Source: Branchiostoma floridae
Taxonomy: Eukaryota; Chordata; Leptocardii; Amphioxiformes; Branchiostomatidae
Assembly (NCBI RefSeq): GCF_000003815.2
Contig: NC_049990.1
Span: forward strand, 21,338,321 to 21,402,320
Reading direction: 5' to 3'
Length of the DNA: 64,000 nucleotides
A program made the position numbers and the translations under genes. Below are positions 43,901 to 53,690 of the stretch, in pieces (the first letter of the stretch is position 1; every line of letters begins with the position of its first letter). Below the pieces are notes generated by a model, which saw nothing but the letters and a program-made list of their open reading frames with translations, searched no databases and had not been told where the DNA came from.

Positions 43901-46900
43901 GACCGGTGGCAACCCCTTCGAGTCGGCGGCGGTAGCGGTGTAACCAAGGCGACAAAACTGGGTCGGCAAACCACCCAAGCGTCGGTCAGGTAAGGACAAA
44001 TTGTCCTGAATTGAGACCGAACAGCGGCAAGCCGCTGAAGTGGGCATGGCCTGAGTTCAAATAAGACCACAGCCCCACAGGAAGTTTTCTACACAAATAC
44101 ACCAAACTTTGATTAGGAACATTAAGACACATAGGGTGTCATTCTCATGATGATAAGGATGATATTTATTTCTAAGAACTTTGAAAGTGCTGTCAGCAGA
44201 ACACAGGAAATGCACAATTTGGTACAGGTTTTTCTCAGCTGAAACTTGCTCAACTGCAGTTTCTTACACAACTGTAGATACTGGCACTTTTCGTTATTTT
44301 TAGATGAAAGTGGACCAAACAAAAGAGTTAACCCTGGGTCTGAGTACACGGCAATTATTTTTCCTGTATTCAATTGACAGCCTCTCACATAGCTCTTAGT
44401 CCCAGTGGTAACTTAATGACAATAGAATATAAAGATCGCTTTAGACATGCAGATTTTAGAAATCTGCATGTAATGTTTCTTGCTTTTAGTTCTTTGCATT
44501 CTCAAAATGTTGGAGTGTAGATCTTCATCTTATAGAAGTCCTTTCTCACATAGCAGTCTCAAAATGTTAGATTAGATCTACATTTTGTTGTCTTTTTTTC
44601 TGCCATTTTGCAATGATACAAGGCAGGAGAAGCATTTTGGTTTGGTTGCAAAGTAATTAACTGGTAATTAAAACATGGGAATCTTCATCTGTGTGAAAGT
44701 AAACAGGTGAAGTTTTCCATGTGCGTCATATTCCAGTCTACAACACGCTGCATTCGTCATTTGAACATCATGTACTCTGACAAGGTAGTAGTGAGAGGTG
44801 AAACTAGCTGCTCTGGGTAAGGAAAACAAAATCTCCTAAGAGGGATTTTATTGGACAGTAAGATCTACTGTCGTGAAGCCGAAATAAAGTTGAGTTGACC
44901 TTCCGCAGTTGCCGTGTTCCTTTCATACCAGCTAAGAATAGTCACTAGCTCACTGGTGTTGGTTTAGTAATGTTTGACTTGAAGAGTGAGATTATTTCAT
45001 GTTCTATTCCTGTTGATGAACTTCATGAGTGAATCAGGAACACCTTACCCCCAGCAGAACGCCACTAGCGATGTGAGGTGAGCAGTGAGGCCAGTTCAGC
45101 TGTAAAGAAACTCTGATACCGACCGGTGCCGACTGCCGCGAAAAAAAAGCTACCTCTTTCTAATTATTTGTTGTTTGGCTTCTGTTTTCTCATTAGATCC
45201 GTGTGGACTACGCCAGCAAGAAGAGTGAAGTAAGTCAATTTTAGAATATTTATTACGGGAACAAGTTTAAGGATACGTATTAACGATGATTTTGAACTAT
45301 AATTCAAAAGTTTTGCTTTATTGTGTGCTTTAACTCTGATTTTATAAAGACTCCATTATGTTTATGTTGAATGTCTTGTTTCCTCCCTCAGGGCGGCGGA
45401 GGTGGCTACAGGGGTGGTCGTGGTGGCGGCCGGTATGGTGGCGGTGGTGGTGGATATGGCGGCGGCGGATATGGCGGTGGCGGCGGATATGGTGGTGGCC
45501 GTGGAAGACGCCAAGGAGGAGATCGTTACGGAGGTGGAGGTTATGGCGGCGGCCGTGACAACCAGTATGGCGATGGTGGCGGTGGACGGAGCTACAACCG
45601 TGGCTACAATGATGTAAGTACTAGTGTAACACTCACTGTGTTTTCAGATCAGTGTTCATTCCTCAAAAGCAAATAAAGGGTGAGCTTTGCATATAGATTG
45701 TTGAATAAAGATTAAGATATATTATGCTATAGTTACCAAGATGGAAGGACTTAAATGAACATCTTGTAAGTTTCTTGTGTAGAGTTGAATAGAAATAAGA
45801 ATGTCCTACTTGGTTTGCAAACAATAGAGTCAGACCCCCTCATATGCCATCCGAAAGATGCACTGCATATCGTTACCTGTTGGCCAAACGGCTTGCCCTT
45901 TGACAGCTACGGGGCTTTACTTTCTTTAGATATCTTTACAATTCCTTACATATCAACTTAGACAGAAGGGGGTAACAATGTCATCACAATCTCCCTTAAT
46001 TTGTCCCCCAAAAAAACTGCACATTCATGTAGATAATGATTTCAACTTATAAACCAGATCAGTTTTTGTTACACCCAAAATTAGATTGGAATGACATCTC
46101 TGTAGCAGCAAAAGTGTTACCAGATTAGGTTCATCAGATGGTTGCGATGAAAAAGACAAATAAAACTTTTGACCCTGCTATACCAGGAGTAGCCTTCTGC
46201 ATTAACAGTATGAATAGTCAGAAGAAGAAACATGTGTCCGTTGGCATATATGCTCATAGTTGAAAGTACCAATGGTGAACTATTATTTAAAAGAAGACTA
46301 CCTGTTTTCCAAAAGCATTGAAAGGGTTGCATGTTTAAACAGTTACCAAATTTCTATGAATGGTTTTGTGATTTTTAAAGACCTAAGGAGAAGGGTACAA
46401 ATATGTTTCCACTGGAAATGTACCACAGAAAATTTAGTTTAAACCTAAAAGTACAAAAATATACATTGAAGCTCTCTGCAGAAAATGAAGAACACCACTT
46501 TTGATTCTGTTGTAAGTAGCAGATCTCAAATTTCCTGAGATGTGAAAAGTAGAAACACCAGTAAAACCTCTCTCTTGGATACTACAGGATTCTTCAGGAT
46601 ACGAGTCCCGCCAGCATCGGGTAAGCCCAAACTTACAATATTCTGAAGAGTGCCAAGTCTTGTTCATGGAGGCATGCTCCCAAGCAAATTCTTTGCAAGT
46701 TTTTCAAACTGTTGGCAATGTGATTTTGTGATTGGTTGAATTTGGACTTGACAACTTTCTGATGACATTGACACAATTGGTGTGATCAAGCATCTTGTAC
46801 AAATCAAGCATCCATAGTCCATTCAAGTTAAACCAACCAATCTTCTCAGAAATACCTGTAGTAACTTTCCATGTGGGAAATAAGGAGTGTGATCCATCAG

Positions 46901-47851
46901 GCTGTTTGTTCAGTGCCAGAAAAAAAACACAGCATGTCTTCTGCATTGATTGGTGTGCCTTGAGTTTCCCTTTTTGCTTTTCAATCCAACTCATTGGTCT
47001 GGTGAAGCTTTGCACTCTGGTTGGCTTTGAACATTCTTCTTTTTTTTTATTAACCCATTCATAAAAAAAGTGGTTTGTTCTTGTAGAATCAGGCTGCTTC
47101 CCCACAGATGTGATCAAAATGTTGACCTGGTCTTTGTCCTGTTCTTTTGAGTTATACATCATCAAGCAGTTCCTGCAAGTTAGCTGAGACAAAGGAAATC
47201 TAAAAAGTGCAAAGATTAAGTCTTCTATGAAATTCAACATACCTCTACCATCTAAATTTTGCTGTAGTGTTTGACTCCAAAACCATTTTCTTTGAGCAAA
47301 ATTCTCAAAACGACAATTTAGAGTTATTGACAACTGGTGATAGAGTAACTCTACCGCTGTAAGCCTCTAAAACTAACTACGGGCACCTTGTCACTCACGT
47401 GGGCATAAGGTCAAAGGGCAGGGCCGAACCACGGTCAACAGGTACTGACTCACCTTGGTGGTTGTTTTCGGTTTGGGTTCCTCATCTTCCATCCTCCCCT
47501 CTGTTTTTTCTGACTCCATCCTGAATACCCGTGGAAATATGGCACTAACCACACTTTGCTGCCAGCCTTGTCTGATGCAGGAAAAACTCCACAAGATAGC
47601 ATTTGCTATGTTTCAAGCTAACCTTTGAATGGATCCTTCCACGACCATTGAAACTCTTCCTGCTTCATCCTTATACCACCATATTTTCACTTTTCCTGAG
47701 GTCAGACAAGGTCGTCAACAGCATGGCTCATAAGGTGTGTTTTGTTGCACTAGTGGTCAAGTGCATAGTAAAAACGGTGTCCCAGCACTATTGACATGTG
47801 ATAGATATCTCATCTTCCTCTTAATTCTTGTTTCAGTACCAGCCATACTGA
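40954..47851 (+). CDS. Gene 3: CIRBP/RBM3-like RNA-binding protein
   Basis: Single-RRM glycine-rich RNA-binding protein, close paralogue of gene 2. Coding exons: 40954-40976, 41174-41214, 41459-41540, 41897-41984, 45197-45229, 45392-45613, optional 46588-46620, 47837-47851. Every junction is GT-AG and in phase. Length is 167 aa, or 178 aa with the cassette. It starts MSGEKEPG. RNP2 is KLFVGGL and RNP1 is RGFGFVTF; it has IRVDYASKKSE at the RRM end, a 74-codon GGY/GRGRR-rich exon ending GYND, then YQPY-stop. Expected role: RNA chaperone or splicing/stability factor with a low-complexity tail (family knowledge). Conserved, potentially structured introns around the cassette suggest regulated or self-regulated splicing (inference). 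Confidence 0.93.
41174..41214 (+). CDS. Gene 3 coding exon 2 (RNP2)
   Basis: Acceptor TTTCTGCACAG, donor CAG|GTAAGG, 41 nt. KLFVGGLSWDTTS. Confidence 0.93.
41459..41540 (+). CDS. Gene 3 coding exon 3
   Basis: Acceptor CCTTTATTAG, donor CG|GTAAGG, 82 nt. EGLESTFSEYGEITDCK, then ITDRETGRS. Confidence 0.93.
41897..41984 (+). CDS. Gene 3 coding exon 4 (RNP1)
   Basis: Acceptor TTGCTTTTCAG, donor CAG|GTAAAA, 88 nt. GFGFVTFANDSDAANAKKC, then LDSRQ. Confidence 0.93.
41985..43750 (+). other. Gene 3 intron 4, first part
   Basis: Intron sequence without recognisable repeat. Minus-strand open frames here (for example 43392-42961, 143 codons) show no known domain and no counterpart in gene 2, so they are not called. 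Confidence 0.5.
43751..44093 (+). promoter_or_regulatory. 343-bp highly conserved intron 4 block, gene 3
   Basis: Counterpart of 33212-33554. The antisense frame of about 78 codons is open in both copies. In the part compared in detail, three of five base changes are non-synonymous, so protein constraint is not supported. On the gene strand a donor-like CAG|GTAAGG occurs (about 43989), but no acceptor with a pyrimidine tract precedes it. Confidence 0.5.
44875..44930 (+). promoter_or_regulatory. Conserved intronic block with AATAAA
   Basis: Matches 32478-32535 of gene 2 inverted: AATAAAG(A/T)TGAGTTGA and CCGCAGTTGCCGTGTTCC. The conserved AATAAA (44882-44887) on the gene strand could support intronic polyadenylation; this is speculative. 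Confidence 0.35.
45051..45137 (+). promoter_or_regulatory. Conserved intronic block upstream of gene 3 exon 5
   Basis: Counterpart of 32264-32350. In gene 3 it carries CCCCCAG|CAGAACGCC...GTGAG|GTGAGC, a possible 23-nt frameshifting exon. The donor is altered in gene 2, so I do not call an exon. Confidence 0.5.
45197..45229 (+). CDS. Gene 3 coding exon 5
   Basis: Acceptor TTCTCATTAG, donor GAA|GTAAGT, 33 nt, IRVDYASKKSE. Confidence 0.93.
45392..45613 (+). CDS. Gene 3 Gly-rich exon
   Basis: Acceptor TTCCTCCCTCAG, donor GAT|GTAAGT, 222 nt, 74 codons. YRGGRGGGRYGGGGGGY, then GRGRRQGGDRYGG, ending YNRGYND. Confidence 0.93.
45874..45908 (+). promoter_or_regulatory. Gene 3 intronic pairing element A
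   Basis: Contains TACCTGTTGGCC, CGGCT and TGCCCTTTGAC. It is complementary, in order, to element B at 47410-47444: a 12-bp block, a 4-5-bp block and an 11-bp block, about 28 pairs with two G-U. It lies 261 nt after the Gly-rich exon. Confidence 0.6.
46490..46692 (+). promoter_or_regulatory. Conserved intron around the gene 3 cassette exon
   Basis: About 200 bp nearly identical to gene 2 (30781-30980). Immediately after the exon, GTAAG-CCCAAA-CTTAC can form a 5-bp hairpin that would cover the donor; it is unchanged in gene 2. Confidence 0.6.
46588..46620 (+). CDS. Gene 3 cassette exon (33 nt, inferred)
   Basis: Acceptor GGATACTACAG, donor CGG|GTAAGC, phase 0. Encodes DSSGYESRQHR, inserted between GYND and YQPY. 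Strong splice sites in both paralogues. Confidence 0.75.
47410..47444 (+). promoter_or_regulatory. Gene 3 intronic pairing element B
   Basis: GTCAAAGGGCA, GGGCCG and GGTCAACAGGTA: reverse complement of element A blocks. Identical over 35 nt to the gene 2 copy. About 790 nt past the cassette donor and 390 nt before the last exon. Confidence 0.6.
47837..47851 (+). CDS. Gene 3 terminal coding exon
   Basis: Acceptor TTCTTGTTTCAG, then TAC CAG CCA TAC TGA (YQPY, stop). One of the shortest coding exons in the window. Confidence 0.88.
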   Translation, partial: YQPY

Positions 47852-49548
47852 GAAGCCACAGGACACATCCCCAAGCCGAAGATAGGGGAGGTTAACTGTT
47901 TACTCTTATCAGCACCCAAGGTTACTGAGCTAGTGTCAATGTGTATCTTACATGAAGATGTTCCTAGGTGCCTCTTGCTGTGCTCAGATGCAGCAAGGGA
48001 CATTTAGGAACTTCTCTTAAGGGTGTTTGTATGTTAAACTTTGTCACATATCTTGTATTACCCAATTCTGTACCTGGTTGGAAGTGAATTAAGGTAGTTC
48101 CAGGTTTTCTTGAGTATTAAAATATTTTTTCTTGATGTACAAGTAGTGAGTAAAAAAAAATCTCCCCATACATCAACGTTTGATCCCTTGTGAAGCATTG
48201 GCAAATCCTTGCCATGTATTCCACTATATACGAATAACACATCTGTACCAACATGTAAAACGATAAACATAAGTCCAAAAATGGCATGTAGTCTGCTGGG
48301 GTGCTAGTTTGTATGCATTTATAATGATAAAACTAAGGTAGAACTGTAACTGTAAGAAGATTTCACCTGAAGTGAATAGTTTGCTAGGTATCTTTTTGCC
48401 AATTTTGATTTCCTGATCTCGGTTCTGTCACTAAATGGTTCAGGAGGTTGACTTAACTGTTAAGTTCATACTTGTGACTCCTTGGAATTAGATGTGGTCA
48501 TGTCAATGTATTTGAGCAACAACCAACACAAGAGGACAAAGACATTTCCAAGTGAGGATGACTTGTGAGAAGAGATATTTTTCAAGTCCAAGACAGTTTG
48601 TTTTGTTAAGCTGAAATGTAGTTTGCAAAAGAGAGATTATGTTCGTATCCTTCAGATGATAATTCTTGCCTGTGAGTAAGTGGCAGATAAAAGGCTTCTA
48701 TATGCAGTAACTGGAAAAAAACTTAAGGCAGTGCACACTGTATTCACTTCTACTCTAGTGCTTTTCTACTAAAGGACTTGTTGAAGACATTGTTGTAGTT
48801 AAGAAAAATGTGCTTAAGTAAGGATTTGACATGTTGGCAGCTGTGACTTGAGAAATTGACCTGTGTGATATAGTAAGTCGTTCCAGGCTTGCTACAGTTT
48901 TACGTACATGTATTTGATTCTAAAGGAAAGTGGTCATTGTGCATTCCATCGTTTGATAGTTTTAAACCACGAAAAAGTATCATTTGCAAGCTTACACCTA
49001 TGTATTGGCTATTCCATTTATTAAGGCAGTCATGAAAATTTCTTGGAAAGGATAGGGCTGGGAAGATCAACAACGTAGTAGAAAGGAAGTGAAAGAAAGG
49101 GGAGGAAGACTTGCTGATCTCCTTTCCTAAGATTTTAAATGGAATAGCTTTTATCTTTCTTGAGATGACCAATTCCTGTGGGCCAGTTAGACATCTTACT
49201 CAAAGTGGTCTACGTACATGCCAAAGTGCTTACAAAGCATCATAATGTGATCTGATTTGTTATCAAACCCCCAAAGTTGCTGAATAATTGTCTATTTTTG
49301 TATTGCATTATCTTTTCCATCAATGTACAAATGTTTACACCTGTATACAACATTGGATATGTTTGTAGTGACCAAGTCGAGGAGAGAACCATCAAGTATA
49401 CCTGATAATTGTATGTGAAGAAAGAACAAGTTGAACCTACATCACTGAAATGCCGCTGAGAGCAAACTGGCAAAATCAGAACGTCCATGTAATTCTTTTT
49501 ATGCACTTCATTTTTAATTGTCACCAATAAAACATAGTCTTCGGTAAG
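47852..49548 (+). other. Gene 3 3'UTR (inferred extent)
   Basis: Non-coding sequence to the AATAAA signal at 49526-49531 (context CACCAATAAA, as in gene 2), with a G/T-rich stretch following. Open minus-strand frames here (up to 121 codons) have no recognisable domain. Confidence 0.5.
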
Positions 49549-49787
49549 TCTGTGATCTCGTGTCATTGTTTGAAGTGCTGTAATAAGACAGGACAGATTA
49601 TCCATATGAAAGATTAGATGCTACCATTGGAAGAAACATGCATTGATTTGACCCAACTAAGATTGTTGCCTAGCCTGTCTGCCACCTTCGAAGTATGTTG
49701 TTCCATATTGATCAGGTGAATAAGGAACAGAACATCTATTATTTAATCAAAGGAGATAAAACATTACAAAAGAAAACACTGGGATGT

Positions 49788-49848
49788 CTAATATGTTTAC
49801 ACTGATGGACCTCGATGAAGGTTAAGGAATGGGCACAAATGACCGAGG
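49788..49848 (+). repeat. 61-bp direct repeat, left copy
   Basis: Identical to 56409-56469 (starts CTAATATGTTTACACTGATG, ends GACCGAGG). The two copies bracket the large foldback element and the repeat it sits in. Confidence 0.85.
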
Positions 49849-50204
49849 TCCAATAAAAAGCGAGAAGCCGACAGAGAACAGAGCTTAAGTGGGTGGGCGG
49901 GTGGGTGGGCGTGTTGTAAGAACCAAACGGAAACGTCAATTCACCCCTCCCCCCAAATCTTACGAGGGGGGGGGGCAAAATCGAAAACACTTGTTACATG
50001 TATATCAACTTCCCATGAAGAATATACAGCTATCCTTAGAAGAAGCCCCCTCGTGTAAGTACAAGTACATGTATCTAGAATCACGTGCAACTACTGCTTC
50101 TCCCTTGGCCTCTTTCTACCACCACCTCTTTGCTCATACTCCATAACACAAATACCCTGCGAGCAAAACTCTCCACTCCCTATCCTCTGCTGTGTTCGCT
50201 GCGA
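49849..50204. repeat. Left part of the host repeat of the foldback element
   Basis: The last ~40 bp (ATCCTCTGCTGTGTTCGCTGCGA) match the sequence before 61727 (CTCCTAGCTGGGTTCGCTGCGA). The rest contains a G/T-rich GGTGGGCG repeat and no gene. Confidence 0.5.
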
Positions 50205-50689
50205 ATGGGGAGATGGTCAGGACTATCTTGTATCCGCCTCATGTTTAAATACCCGTGACCTCTGACCCGTGACGTATAACTGCTCCAGAGTGTGCAGCAC
50301 AGCCTTTCCGATCTCCCAGACAACAACCGGGCCGTTTTTCTCATCAAAATAGCAGATAGAGCGGCAGTTCATGGCGGAACACGCACTGTAGTAGTTTGTA
50401 AATACATAAAAGCATTGTGTTGTAGTTTTAATGTCTGTAAACTTGTCGTTTCACGACATGACAGCGGCTTCCCTCCCAACAACGTACTATTACGTTAACG
50501 CATATACATCACGAGGCACTGAGGCCAGGAGAGTGGCAGCATCACGACCAGGGACTACAAATTATCATGAGGTAAATACATAGTATCGTTCGTATGTAAA
50601 TGAGTATGGGATAGTTTACTCGGCATTTGTTCTACCAATTGTGGCACCATTGTAAATATGACGTTTAACAAGCAATGAAATATAGTTTT

Positions 50690-52209
50690 TGCACCGTACA
50701 CAGGTGTCAGTAATGTCTGTCTCCTTTGACTATAGACCAGGTTACAGACACTGTACAGGTAAATAAGGTGTGTTTCCTTTGACGACACACCAGGTAAGAC
50801 ACCGTATAGGTGAGTAAGGTGTGTGTCTTTGACTACAGACTAGGTAAGACACCGTACAGGTAGGTAAGGTGTGTTTCCTTTGACGACACCGTCACACACC
50901 AGGTAAGGCACTGCATAGGTGAGTAAGGTGAGTTTCATTTGACTGTAAACCAGGTAAGACACCGTACAGGTGAGAAAGTTGTATTTCCTTTGACGACACA
51001 CCAGGTAAGACACAATATAGATGAGTAAGGTGAGTTTCATTTCACTATAGACCAGGTTAGACACCGTACAGGTGAGAAAGTTGTATTTCCTTCGACAACA
51101 CACCAGGTTAGACACAATATAAGTGAGTAAGGTGAGTTTCATTTCACTATAGACCAGGTTAGACACCGTACAGGTGAGTAAGGTGTGTTTCCTTTGACGA
51201 CACACCAGGTAAGACACCATACAGGTGAGTAAGGTGTGTTTCCTTTGACGACACACCAGGTAAGACACTGTACAGGTGAGTAAGGTGTGTTTCTTTGACT
51301 ACAGACTAGGTAAGACACTGTACAGGTGAGTAAGGTGTGTTTCCTTTGACGACACACCAGGTAAGACACCATACAGGTGAGTAAGGTGTGTTTCCTTTGA
51401 CGACACTGTCACACACCAGGTAAGAAACTGCATAGGTGAGTAAGGTGTGTTTCCTTTGACGACACACTAGGTAAGACACCGTATAGGTGAGTAAGGCGAG
51501 TTTCATTTGACTATAAACCAGGTAAGACACTGTATAGTTGAGTAAGATGTGTTTCTTTGCCTACGGACTAGGTAAGACTCTGTACAGGTAGGTAAGGTGT
51601 GTTTTCATTGTCTACAGGCCAGATGGGGCACTGAACATGTGAGTAAGGTGTGTTTTCATTGTTTATAGGCCAGGTGTGACACTGTACAGGTGACTAAGGT
51701 GTGTTTTCTTTGTTTATAGGCCAGGTGAGACACTGTACAGGTGATTAGGATGTGTTTTCATTGTCTACAGGCCAGGTGAGACACTGTACAGGTAACTAAG
51801 GTGTGTTTTCATTGTTTATAGGCCAGGTGTGACACTGTACAGGTGACTAAGGTGTGTTTTCATTGTTTATAGGCCAGGTGTGACACTGTGCAGGTGACTA
51901 AGGTGTGTTTTCTTTGTTTATAGGCCAGGTGAGACATTGTACAGGTGAGCAAGGTGTGTTTTCATTGTTTATAGGCCAGGTGTGACACTGTACAGGTGAC
52001 TAAGGTGTGTTTTCTTTGTCTACAGGCCAGGTGAGACACTTTACAGGTGACTAAGGTGTGTTTTCATTGTTTATAGGCCAGGTGAGACACTGTACAGGTG
52101 ACTAAGGTGTGTTTACATTGTCTACAGGCCAGGTGAGACACTGTATAGGTGACTGACGAGTGTTTACATTGTCTACAGGCCAGTTGAGACACAGTACAGA
52201 GTCTCAGTT
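50690..52209 (+). repeat. ~50-bp minisatellite, left array
   Basis: About 30 units such as CAGGTGAGTAAGGTGTGTTT, CCTTTGACGACACACCAGG and TAAGACACCGTA. The distal units shift to GGTGTGTTTTCATTG, TTTATAGGCCAGGTG. Each unit carries CAGGTG E-box cores and donor-like CAGGTAAG or CAGGTGAGT. The array is cut by an assembly gap. Confidence 0.93.
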
Positions 52210-52309
52210 NNNNNNNNNNNNNNNNNNNNNNNNNNNNNNNNNNNNNNNNNNNNNNNNNNNNNNNNNNNNNNNNNNNNNNNNNNNNNNNNNNNNNNNNNNN
52301 NNNNNNNNN
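52210..52309. other. Assembly gap (100 N)
   Basis: Exactly 100 N at the centre of the inverted minisatellite arrays, where collapse is expected. The true length is unknown. Confidence 0.98.
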
Positions 52310-53690
52310 GGCCTTTAGACAATGACGACAGATCTTACGCACCTGTACAATGTCTCACCTGGTTCGTAGTCAATGGAAACACACCAAACTCACCTGCACA
52401 GTTTGTCACCTGGTCTGAACACACCAGACTCTCCTGTACAGTTTCTCACCTGCTTTGTAGTTAATGGAATCACACTTTACCTACTTTTGTAGTGTTTCAC
52501 CTGGTCTGAATACATCTTACACACCTGTTTAATGTCTCACCTGCCAGGTAGTCAATGCTAACACACCTTACACAGCTGTGCAGTGTTTTACTTGGTCTGT
52601 ACTCAATGGAAACACAACTGTATAGTGTTTTTCCTGGTCTGTACTCAATGGAAACTCACCTTAGTCACCTGTAGTTTATCACCTGGTCTTAACACACCTT
52701 ATTCACCTGCACAGTACCTAACCTGGCCTGTAGATAAAGGAAACACAAATCACTCACCTGCACAGTGTCTCACCTGGCTGCAGACAATGGAAACACACCT
52801 TACACACCTGTGCAGTGTCTCACCTGGCCTGTAGACAATTGAAACACACCTTACACACATGTGCAGTGTCTCACCTGGTCTGAATACAACTTACACACCT
52901 GTACAGTGTCTCACCTGGCCTGTAGTTCATGGAAATACAATTTACACCCCTGTACAGCATCTCACCTGGCCTGTAGTTCATGGAAACACACCGTACACAC
53001 CTGTACAGTGTCTCACCTGGCCTGTAGCTGATGGAAACACACCTTACACACCTGTACAGTGTCTCACCTGGCCTGTAGCTCATGGAAACACACCTTACAC
53101 ACCTGTGCAGTGTCTCACCTGGCCTGTAGCTGATGGAAACACACCGTACACACCTGTATAGTGTCTCACCTGGCCTGTAGTTCATGGAAACACACCGTAC
53201 ACACCTGTACAGTGTCTCACCTGGCCTGTAGCTCATGGAAATACAATTTACACACCTGTACAGTGTCTCACCTGGCCTGTAGCTCATGGAAACACACCTT
53301 ACACACCTGTGCAGTGTCTCACCTGGCCTGTAGCTGATGGAAACACACCGTACACACCTGTATAGTGTCTCACCTGGCCTGTAGTTCATGGAAACACACC
53401 GTACACACCTGTACAGTGTCTCACCTGGCCTGTAGCTCATGGAAATACAATTTACACACCTGTACAGTGTCTCACCTGGCCTGTAGCTGATGGAAACACA
53501 CCTTACACACCTGTACAGTGTCTCAACTGGCCTGTAGCTCATGGAAACACACCTTACACACCTGTGCAGTGTCTCACCTGGCCTGTAGCTGATGGAAACA
53601 CACCGTACACACCTGTATAGTGTCTCACCTGGCCTGTAGCTCATGGAAACACACCGTACACACCTGTACAGTGTCTCACCTGGCCTGTAG
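52310..53690 (-). repeat. ~50-bp minisatellite, right array (inverted)
   Basis: Same unit in the opposite orientation: CACCTGTACAGTGTCTCACC, TGGCCTGTAGCTCATGG, AAACACACCTTACA. Distal units (52900-53690) are very homogeneous. Long open frames (257 codons on minus) are a by-product of the ~51-bp period. Confidence 0.93.

Noticed and set aside
46704-47333. 209-codon minus-strand open frame inside the gene 3 intron
   Set aside because: The homologous stretch in gene 2 (about 30400-30780, plus) has stops and indels, so the frame is not conserved. The conservation in the area is explained by the cassette exon and the pairing elements on the other strand.
47391-47594. Conserved antisense frame with MEDEEPKPKTTTK followed by a donor-like GTGAGT (also at 30135-30180)
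   Set aside because: Could be an antisense exon, but no partner exon or promoter is evident. The same ~130 bp contains pairing element B, which explains the conservation more simply. Worth revisiting with stranded RNA-seq.
50690-52209. CRISPR-like regular repeats
   Set aside because: Contiguous degenerate minisatellite without unique spacers, in an animal genome.
52871-53644. 257-codon open frame of YRPGETLYRCV-type repeats
   Set aside because: By-product of a ~51-bp minisatellite whose period is a multiple of three; orientation and copy number follow the array, not a gene.
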